Shown one piece after another: positions 57,988 to 64,000 of a DNA stretch of 64,000 nt. Numbering within the stretch: the first letter of the stretch is position 1; the number at the start of each line of letters is the position of its first letter. The stretch is from Sphingomonas parapaucimobilis NBRC 15100 (lineage in GTDB: Bacteria; Pseudomonadota; Alphaproteobacteria; Sphingomonadales; Sphingomonadaceae). A program made the position numbers and the translations under genes. The notes beneath the pieces were generated by a model. That model was not told the DNA's origin. It saw only the letters and a program-made list of their open reading frames with translations, and made no database searches. Location: positions 43,010 through 107,009 of the forward strand of contig NZ_BBPI01000043.1 of the NCBI RefSeq assembly GCF_000787715.1, read 5' to 3'.

Positions 57988-60900
57988 ATGAGCGTGGCGG
58001 CGGCAAGAGCGATGGGGGCTCTGGCATCAGTGACGGCGCTGTGCTGGGGGATGGCCGCTGCGGCGCAGACGGCTCCGGTGAGCCCGCCTGCAACGCCGCT
58101 CGGGCCGATCAACGCCGACCTGCCGCCCGGTGGCGATTCCTACGCCCGCGCCATCGTCCCCAGCGCCGTCACCGCCCCCAATTGGACGCTGTCCGCCTGG
58201 GTCCAGCCGCGCAGCGTCATGGGCAAGGGCACGACGATGCTGATCGGCGGCTTCGGCGACCCCAAGGCGGGGCCGCGCCGCTATCTGGCGCTGGTCGATG
58301 GCCAGCCCGCGCTCGTCACCGAGGCGGGGGTGGTCCAAGGCGGCGGCGACGCCGACCGCAACAAATGGACCTATATCGCCGCCAGCTATGACGGAAAGAT
58401 CGTCCGGCTGTTCGTGAACGGTCGACAGGTGGTGCAGCGCGGGCTGTCGCTGGAGCCGGTCACCGGCGTTGCGACGCTGGCGCCCCGCGATTACCAGCCG
58501 GTCTTTGCGGGCAAGGTCATCGATTTCCGCATGGTGCGCGAGGCGGTCGATCCGCTGGCCATCCGCGTCGCCGCCCGCCGCGCGCCCGATCCGGCGAAGC
58601 TGGCGCTCCAGACCGGCAGCCCGACCTGGCCCTATCAGACCCACCAGATGCAGGGGCAGACGGCACCGCAGGACGCCTGGACGCTGCCCCAGTCCAAGGC
58701 GCCGATCCCGACCAGCGGCACGGCAAAGCCAGAACCGAAGGACGCCGCGCTCATCTCCACCACGACCGGCCAATGGGTGGTCAATGGCTGGCGGTTGATC
58801 GAGGCGGCCAAGGTCGGCCCCGGCGGCGCGGACCTGTCGCAGGGCAATTTCGACGCGAGCAAATGGTATGCCGCGACCGTGCCGGGCACGGTGCTGACCA
58901 CTTTGGTCGATCGCGGCGTCTATCCCGATCCGGCGGTCGGGCTGAACAACCTGTCGATCCCGGAGACGCTGGCGCGACAGGATTACTGGTATCGCACCGA
59001 GTTCGACACACCGCCCGAGGCGGCCGGGCGGCAGATGTGGCTGACCTTCAACGGCGTGAATTATTCGGCCGAGGTCTGGGTCAATGGCCGGATGATGGGC
59101 ACGATGAAGGGCGCCTTCATCCGTGGCCGATTCCCCGTAACGCTGACCGCGGGGCGCAATGCCGTCGCCGTGCGCGTCTCGCCGCCGCCGCATCCGGGCA
59201 TCGCGCATGAGGAATCGATGACGGCGGGCGTCGGTGAGAATGGCGGCGTCCAGATGATGGACGGCCCGACCTTCGTCGCGACGGAAGGATGGGACTGGAT
59301 CCCGTCCGTGCGCGACCGCAACACCGGGCTGTGGCAGGGCGTGACGCTGGCCGCGACCGGCCCGGCGGTGATCGGCGACCCGCAGGTCGTGACGACCCTG
59401 CCCAAGCCCGACAATTCGGTCGCCGATGTCGAGATCGCGGTGCCCGTCACCAATAACGGCCAGACGCCGGTGACGGCGACGGTGCGCGCGGTGTTCGACG
59501 ATGTGGTCGTCGAAAAGCCGGTGACGGTGGCTCCCGGCCAGACCATCCGCGCCGTCCTGTCCCCATCCGAGTTCCCGCAGCTTTCGGTCAAGAATCCGCG
59601 TCTCTGGTGGCCCAATGGTTACGGCGACCCGGCGCTGCACGATCTGGCGCTGACGGCGGCGGTCGATGGCGCATTGTCGGACAGCAAGGCGCTTCGCTTC
59701 GGGATGCGGCAGGTGACCTATGACCTGTCGCTGTTCGACGATGACGGCGATCTCGAGCGGGTGACGCTGGACCTCAACCGGGCACGCGGTGGGCCGAAGC
59801 TGATCGACACCAGCCATAAGGGTATCCGCAAGACGGCGAATGGCTGGGCGATGAGCTTCACCCCCGGTGGTGACCAGTCGGCGGCGGTCGCCAAGCTCAC
59901 CGACGATCCGCGCCTCGCCCCCTATCTCGTGCTGCGGGTCAACGGCGTGCGGATCGCGGCGCGCGGCGGCAATATCGGCATGGACGATTTCATGAAGCGC
60001 GTCGACCGCGCGCATCTGGAGCCGTTCTTTCGCCTGCACCGCGACGCGCACCTCAACATCATCCGCAACTGGGTGGGCCAGAATACCGAGGACAGCTTCT
60101 TCGACCTGGCCGACGAATATGGCCTGATGGTCCTGTCCGACTTCTGGGAGTCGACCCAGAATTACAATATGGAGGCCGAGGACCCGCAACTCTTCCTCGC
60201 CAATGCGACGGACGTGGTGCGTCGCTATCGCAACCACCCCTCGATCGTCGCGTGGTTCGGGCGGAACGAGGGGGTGCCGCAGCCGATCCTCAATAGCGGG
60301 CTGGATACGCTGCTGCGCGCCGAGGACGGGACGCGGCTCTATATGCCCTCGTCCAATGCGGTGAACCTGCAAGGCTCCGGCCCCTATAACTGGCGGCCGC
60401 CGGTGGAATATTTCACGACGCACGCCAAGGGCTTCTCGGTCGAGGTCGGCACGCCCTCGCTGCCGACGCTCGAATCCTGGAAGCGGACCATCCCGGCCGA
60501 GGCGGATCGCTGGCCGATCGGCGACGTCTGGGCCTATCATGACTGGCACCAGACCGGGAACGGCGCGGTGAAGACCTATATGGACGTGCTCGAACGCCGC
60601 TTCGGCCCATCCACGGGCCTCGAGGATTTCGAGCGCAAGGCGCAGATGATGGAGTATGAATCCTATCGCGCCATCTTCGAGGGGATGAATGCAGGCCTCT
60701 GGACCGAGAATTCGGGCCGGATGCTGTGGATGACGCAGCCCGCCTGGCCGTCCTCGGCGTGGCAGATCTTCTCGTCCGACTATGACACGCACGCTGCCTT
60801 CTACGGGGTGAAGAAGGCCGCCGAGCCGATCCATGTCCAGATGAACCTGCCCGGCCACCGCGTCGTGCTGGTCAACAACACCCGTGACGCGCTGAAGGGC

Positions 60901-61434
60901 GTGCAGGTGCGCGCGAAGGTTGTCGGGCTGGATGGCCGGTCCGAGAGTGAGCAGGAGGCGAAGGTCGTCGCGAATGCCGAGGGGGTGACGCCTGTGCTGA
61001 CCCTCGACCTGGCCCCCGCGATGAAGCGCGGGCCGGTGCTGGTCCGGCTGGAGGCGATGGATGCGGGCGGGCAGCTGCTGTCGACCAACAGCTATTGGGA
61101 GGCGGCGGACGATGCGGGTTACCGTGCGCTGACCGCCATGGGGGCGGCGCCCGTCACCGCGAGTGCGACGACGCAAGGACAGGGTGAGGAGACGCTGGCC
61201 AGCGTCACCCTGACCAATGGCGGCACCGTCCCCGCGATCGAGACCAAGCTGACCGTGATGAACGCCGACGGCGCCCAAGTGCTGCCCGCCTATTTCAGCG
61301 ACAATTACGTCACCCTGATGCCCGGAGAAACCCGCGTGATCGAGATTCGCTATCCCACGGCCAAGGCGGACAAGCCGATGGTGAATGTGCGCGGCTGGAA
61401 CGTCACCGCGACCGCTGCGGACCTGCGCCCGTGA
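57988..61434 (+). CDS. Secreted GH2 glycosidase with N-terminal LamG-like domain
   Basis: 1148 residues. The signal peptide (to about AAAQTAP) is followed by a LamG/concanavalin-like domain (about 55-195: TLSAWVQPRSVMGKGTTML, WTYIAASYDGKIVRLFVNGR). The GH2 set follows: jelly roll (TVPGTVLTTLVDRGVYPDP), Ig-like domain, TIM barrel with acid/base Glu in VAWFGRNEG (E761) and nucleophile in FSVEVGTPSLPT (E819), then C-terminal beta domains. The pattern is closer to beta-mannosidase/exo-beta-glucosaminidase than to LacZ. The substrate is not certain. Coupled to the SGNH gene (GTGA). Confidence 0.87.
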   Translation: MSVAAARAMGALASVTALCWGMAAAAQTAPVSPPATPLGPINADLPPGGDSYARAIVPSAVTAPNWTLSAWVQPRSVMGKGTTMLIGGFGDPKAGPRRYLALVDGQPALVTEAGVVQGGGDADRNKWTYIAASYDGKIVRLFVNGRQVVQRGLSLEPVTGVATLAPRDYQPVFAGKVIDFRMVREAVDPLAIRVAARRAPDPAKLALQTGSPTWPYQTHQMQGQTAPQDAWTLPQSKAPIPTSGTAKPEPKDAALISTTTGQWVVNGWRLIEAAKVGPGGADLSQGNFDASKWYAATVPGTVLTTLVDRGVYPDPAVGLNNLSIPETLARQDYWYRTEFDTPPEAAGRQMWLTFNGVNYSAEVWVNGRMMGTMKGAFIRGRFPVTLTAGRNAVAVRVSPPPHPGIAHEESMTAGVGENGGVQMMDGPTFVATEGWDWIPSVRDRNTGLWQGVTLAATGPAVIGDPQVVTTLPKPDNSVADVEIAVPVTNNGQTPVTATVRAVFDDVVVEKPVTVAPGQTIRAVLSPSEFPQLSVKNPRLWWPNGYGDPALHDLALTAAVDGALSDSKALRFGMRQVTYDLSLFDDDGDLERVTLDLNRARGGPKLIDTSHKGIRKTANGWAMSFTPGGDQSAAVAKLTDDPRLAPYLVLRVNGVRIAARGGNIGMDDFMKRVDRAHLEPFFRLHRDAHLNIIRNWVGQNTEDSFFDLADEYGLMVLSDFWESTQNYNMEAEDPQLFLANATDVVRRYRNHPSIVAWFGRNEGVPQPILNSGLDTLLRAEDGTRLYMPSSNAVNLQGSGPYNWRPPVEYFTTHAKGFSVEVGTPSLPTLESWKRTIPAEADRWPIGDVWAYHDWHQTGNGAVKTYMDVLERRFGPSTGLEDFERKAQMMEYESYRAIFEGMNAGLWTENSGRMLWMTQPAWPSSAWQIFSSDYDTHAAFYGVKKAAEPIHVQMNLPGHRVVLVNNTRDALKGVQVRAKVVGLDGRSESEQEAKVVANAEGVTPVLTLDLAPAMKRGPVLVRLEAMDAGGQLLSTNSYWEAADDAGYRALTAMGAAPVTASATTQGQGEETLASVTLTNGGTVPAIETKLTVMNADGAQVLPAYFSDNYVTLMPGETRVIEIRYPTAKADKPMVNVRGWNVTATAADLRP

Positions 61435-62189
61435 GCCGGATGATCCTGACCGCGCTCGCTGCGCTGACCCTCGCCGCACCCGCCGCCGCGCAGACCGCGC
61501 CGAAGGAAACCGACTCGCAGCGCTGGACCCGCGAATGGGAGGAGCGGCTGCACAACGACTTCGCCTATCTGGCGCGTTACCGCGACGACAATGCCAAGCT
61601 GTCAGCGCCGGTGGCGGGCCAGCCGCGCATCGTCTTCATGGGCGACTCGATCACCGAGGGCTGGGTCGGCAAGATGCCGCAATTCTTCGTGCCCGGCCGG
61701 ATCGGGCGCGGGATCAGCGGGCAGACGACCTCGCAGATGCTGCTGCGTTTTCGCCAGGACGTGATCGACCTGAAGCCTGTGGTCGTGCAGATCATGGCGG
61801 GCACCAATGATATTGCGGGCAATACCGGACCGACGACCGACGCGCAGGTCGAAGGCAATATCATGTCGATGGTCGAACTGGCCCAGGCGCATGGCATCCG
61901 CGTCATCCTGGCCTCGATCCCGCCCGCCGACCATTTCCCGTGGAAGCCGGGCCTGGCCACCGCGCCGCGCATCGCGACGCTCAATGCCTGGTTGAAGGAT
62001 TACGCCAAGCGAGTCGGTGCGACCTATGCCGATTACTGGTCAGTGCTGCACGTCGGTGACGCGCTGAGACCCGATTGGGGCCTTGACGGCGTGCATCCCA
62101 ATGCGGCGGGCTATGCCGCGATGGCACCGGCCGCCGATGCCGCGATCAAGCAGGCGCTGGCCAAGCCTCAGCCGCGCAGGATGCGGTAG
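61431..62189 (+). CDS. Secreted SGNH/GDSL esterase
   Basis: 252 residues from GTG 61431 inside the GH2 stop; ATG 61440 is an alternative. Signal peptide MILTALAALTLAAPAAAQ. SGNH blocks: VFMGDSITEGW (Ser73), GISGQTTSQM, MAGTNDIAGN, and LDGVHPNAAGY (Asp219, His222). It probably removes acetyl groups from glycans before or after the GH2 enzyme acts. Its last 22 bases overlap the convergent thioesterase gene. Confidence 0.88.
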   Translation: MSRMILTALAALTLAAPAAAQTAPKETDSQRWTREWEERLHNDFAYLARYRDDNAKLSAPVAGQPRIVFMGDSITEGWVGKMPQFFVPGRIGRGISGQTTSQMLLRFRQDVIDLKPVVVQIMAGTNDIAGNTGPTTDAQVEGNIMSMVELAQAHGIRVILASIPPADHFPWKPGLATAPRIATLNAWLKDYAKRVGATYADYWSVLHVGDALRPDWGLDGVHPNAAGYAAMAPAADAAIKQALAKPQPRRMR

Positions 62190-62584
62190 TTCAGCCGGGC
62201 GGTCGCGATCGGCTGGTCGCGATCCTCCTGCCAGGCGACCGCCTCGACATTGGCGGTCCGCTGGCCGAGGCGCAGGATGACGCCGACCGCGCGCGTCGGA
62301 TGCCGGTCGCGCCCGGTGCGCAGATAGTTGGTCGTGATCGTCACCGGCTTGATCCGGGCCGTCCCTTCGCCCGCGAGCCGGTGGGTGAGCGCGGCGATGC
62401 CCGCCACCTCCAACAGCCCCGCGATCGCGCCGCCCTGCAGCAGTCCGGGCCAGCCCATGACGTGTTCGCCGAACGGCATGACCAGTTGCGGCGTATCGTC
62501 GACCCAATCGATCGAGCAGCCGAGCCACTCGGCATAGGGGGGCAGTTCCATCGCCTGGCCGATCGCGGTCCGGGGCGCGCTCAT
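62168..62584 (-). CDS. PaaI family hotdog thioesterase 1
   Basis: 138 residues. The hotdog pattern is visible in GWPGLLQGGAIAGLLEVAGIAA and ITTNYLRTGRDRHPTRAVGV. It would hydrolyse acyl- or aryl-CoA. The start is fixed by the ATGA overlap with the preceding thioesterase gene. The 3' end overlaps the SGNH gene. Confidence 0.85.
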   Translation of the reverse strand: MSAPRTAIGQAMELPPYAEWLGCSIDWVDDTPQLVMPFGEHVMGWPGLLQGGAIAGLLEVAGIAALTHRLAGEGTARIKPVTITTNYLRTGRDRHPTRAVGVILRLGQRTANVEAVAWQEDRDQPIATARLNYRILRG

Positions 62585-63003
62585 GCGGCCATGCCGATAA
62601 AAGTGCCCGCGACATGCGCGACCGGATCGTCGGGGTCGCCGTCATGCGCGATCCCCCGGACGAAGGCGATGCTGCGCGTCAGCCGGTAACATTCGCCGCG
62701 CCCGATCACCGTGCGTTCGGGCACGGCGGGACGGAGGTAGTCGACGCGCAGGTCGAGCGTCACATGCGCCTCGAACACGCCGCGCTTCAGCCAGACCGCC
62801 ACGCTGGTCGCCATGTCCATCATCGCGACGATCGGGCCGGAGGCGATGACGCCGCTCACCGGATCGCCGATCAGCCGCACGTCATAGGGCAGCGCCAGCT
62901 CGGCCCAGTCGTCGCCATGCGCGCGATAGGCGATGCCGAGCTGCTGGCCATGCCCGCCACCCAGGCCGCCCATCGCGACGAAGCGTTCCATATCGAACCC
63001 CAT
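62581..63003 (-). CDS. PaaI family hotdog thioesterase 2
   Basis: 140 residues. Hotdog core: PVSGVIASGPIVAMMDMATSV and LRVDYLRPAVPERTVIGRGE. Related in plan to its neighbour but clearly diverged, so the pair may form a hetero-oligomer or act on different CoA esters. Coupled to thioesterase 1; divergent from the crotonase gene with 48 bases between starts, suggesting shared control. Confidence 0.85.
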   Translation of the reverse strand: MGFDMERFVAMGGLGGGHGQQLGIAYRAHGDDWAELALPYDVRLIGDPVSGVIASGPIVAMMDMATSVAVWLKRGVFEAHVTLDLRVDYLRPAVPERTVIGRGECYRLTRSIAFVRGIAHDGDPDDPVAHVAGTFIGMAA

Positions 63004-63051
63004 AAGCCCATGGTCTACACGACCAACGCGCTGGCGCAAAAGGAGAGAGAT

Positions 63052-63864
63052 ATGGACGGCCGGGTGACGATCGCGGTGACGGACGGCGTAGCCGATGTCA
63101 GGCTGGCGCGTGGGGAAAAGCTGAATGCCATCGACGGCAAGATGTTCGACGCGCTCGCCGGGGCGATCGATGCCCTTTCGTCGCAGGCCGACCTGCGCGC
63201 GGTGGTGCTGTCGGGCGAGGGGGAGGGGTTCTGCTCCGGGCTCGATATGGCGGCGATGGCCGGGGGCGATCTGGCGGGACTGGACCTGTCGGCGCGCAAG
63301 CATGGCCCGGCCAATCTGGTGCAGCAGGTCGCCTGGGGCTGGCGGACGCTGGCGGTGCCGGTGATCGCCGCCGTCCACGGCGTGGTGTTCGGCGGGGCGA
63401 CGCAGATCATGGCGGGCGCGGACATCAGGCTGGCGCATCCCGCCACCCGTTTCGCGATTCGCGAGGTGCATTGGGGCATCGTCCCCGACATGGGCGGCTT
63501 TGCGCTGTGGCGCGGCGTGCGTGAGGATGTGCTTCGCGAATGGGTCTATACCGCGCGCGAGTTTGATGCGGTCGAGGCGCAGGCGGCGGGGTTCGTGACG
63601 CGACTGGTCGAGGACCCTCGTGGCGAGGCGCTGGCGCTTGCGCGGAAGATCGCCGAGCGCAGCCCCGATGCGGTGCGCAGCGCCAAACGGTTGTTCGGGG
63701 CGATGGGGTCCGCGCCGGAGGAATTGCTGGCGATGGAAAGTGCCGAGCAGGTGGCGCTGATGCAGGGGGCGAACTTCCGCGAGGCAGTGCGCGCGAACAT
63801 GGAGCGGCGGCGACCGGCGTTTCGCGACGTTGGAGAGGTGCCGCTCCCTCACCCGCAGCGATAG
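63052..63864 (+). CDS. Crotonase/enoyl-CoA hydratase family protein, atypical active site
   Basis: 270 residues, with AGGAGAGA before ATG 63052. Crotonase fold with the oxyanion stretch GFCSGLDM. The first catalytic Glu of hydratases (in GGGCELA) is replaced: here it reads FGGATQIMAGAD with Gln118. The second region REVHWGIVPDMGG keeps Glu138 and adds Asp146, as in dienoyl-CoA isomerases. It is therefore more likely an isomerase or other crotonase than a hydratase. Neighbouring thioesterases fit an acyl-CoA role. Confidence 0.85.
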   Translation: MDGRVTIAVTDGVADVRLARGEKLNAIDGKMFDALAGAIDALSSQADLRAVVLSGEGEGFCSGLDMAAMAGGDLAGLDLSARKHGPANLVQQVAWGWRTLAVPVIAAVHGVVFGGATQIMAGADIRLAHPATRFAIREVHWGIVPDMGGFALWRGVREDVLREWVYTAREFDAVEAQAAGFVTRLVEDPRGEALALARKIAERSPDAVRSAKRLFGAMGSAPEELLAMESAEQVALMQGANFREAVRANMERRRPAFRDVGEVPLPHPQR

Positions 63865-63968
63865 CCCCTCCCGCAGGCGGGAGGGGTTGGGGAGGGCAGG
63901 AAGTCTCACAGAGACTGTCGCGTGGGGCTTGCCCTCCCCCATCCCCTCCCGCCTGCGGGAGGGGCGTG
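63865..63968. repeat. GC-rich inverted repeat after the crotonase gene
   Basis: CCCCTCCCGCAGGCGGGAGG with GGTTGGGGAGGG, then a spacer with GTCTCACAGAGACTG, then GCCCTCCCCCATCCCCTCCC and GCCTGCGGGAGGGGCGTGCC. It has the same plan as 8601-8713, including the hairpin in the spacer. Nothing else is visible up to the window end at 64000. Confidence 0.6.
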
Positions 63969-64000
63969 CCTGTGGTGGGCCGTATGCGCATAAAAAAGAT

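Noticed and set aside
58027..61479. 1150-residue minus-strand open frame across the LamG-GH2 gene
   Set aside because: Same reason: a shadow of the GH2 codon pattern, no motifs, no ribosome site.

Overview
The window is high-GC chromosomal DNA from an alphaproteobacterium, most likely a Sphingomonas or close sphingomonad. This rests on gene content and order: helicase/S4/fdxA/carD, yggT/DUF167/folD, tsaD/gpsA opposite hemC/hemD, and a CrtZ-type carotenoid hydroxylase. It also rests on many short intergenic palindromic repeats of a kind I associate with sphingomonads. No rRNA, intact tRNA, CRISPR array, prophage or transposase gene was seen. Coding density is very high, and many neighbouring genes overlap by 1-4 bases (ATGA, GTGA, TGATG).

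Layout. 1-745: end of an MmcB-type DNA repair gene, then a repeat-filled gap. 746-8599: secreted glycoside hydrolases (GH30-like, GH2 beta-galactosidase, GH51 arabinofuranosidase, GH43) suited to arabinose/galactose-containing plant glycans. 8873-11310: alpha/beta hydrolase and two GIN/DUF2807 genes, one carrying an in-frame stop. 11429-15761: carD, fdxA, S4 protein and SUV3-like helicase on the minus strand. 15995-23362: M23 peptidase, HerA-like ATPase, a TIGR02186/TauE pair, and an N4-adsorption-protein-B-like GT2 coupled to a probable outer-membrane barrel. 23566-30365: MFS exporter, M19 dipeptidase, acylphosphatase, MarC, folD, DUF167, YggT, AsmA-like protein. 30577-35191: gpsA, tsaD, hemC, hemD and a mitofilin-like protein. 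35256-38342: MASE1 histidine kinase, FixJ-type regulator, lipoprotein. 38514-44698: FtsK, UbiH-type monooxygenase, MAPEG, Trm112, LON-domain protein, thioredoxin-TPR protein. 44771-51499: gltX, prs, PilZ, crtZ, sucC, etfBA. 51658-54663: large membrane protein, GtrA and methyltransferase, a candidate lipid-linked glycan module. 54824-57794: bioF-bioD-bioA. 57988-62189: LamG-GH2 glycosidase coupled to an SGNH esterase. 62168-63864: two hotdog thioesterases opposite an atypical crotonase.

The most unusual material is between genes. There are 13 copies of a roughly 27-bp REP-like unit, mostly in inverted pairs, whose hairpin stem changes in a compensated way. There are two copies of a MITE-like element with inverted ends; one sits inside a REP pair and one supplies the gpsA stop codon. 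There is a compact element after prs that can fold as a three-way junction, and a family of long GC-rich inverted repeats. A nonsense codon separates the signal peptide from the body of a GIN-domain gene, and several strong palindromes sit just upstream of genes. I did not find a clearly new multi-gene defence or metabolic system.
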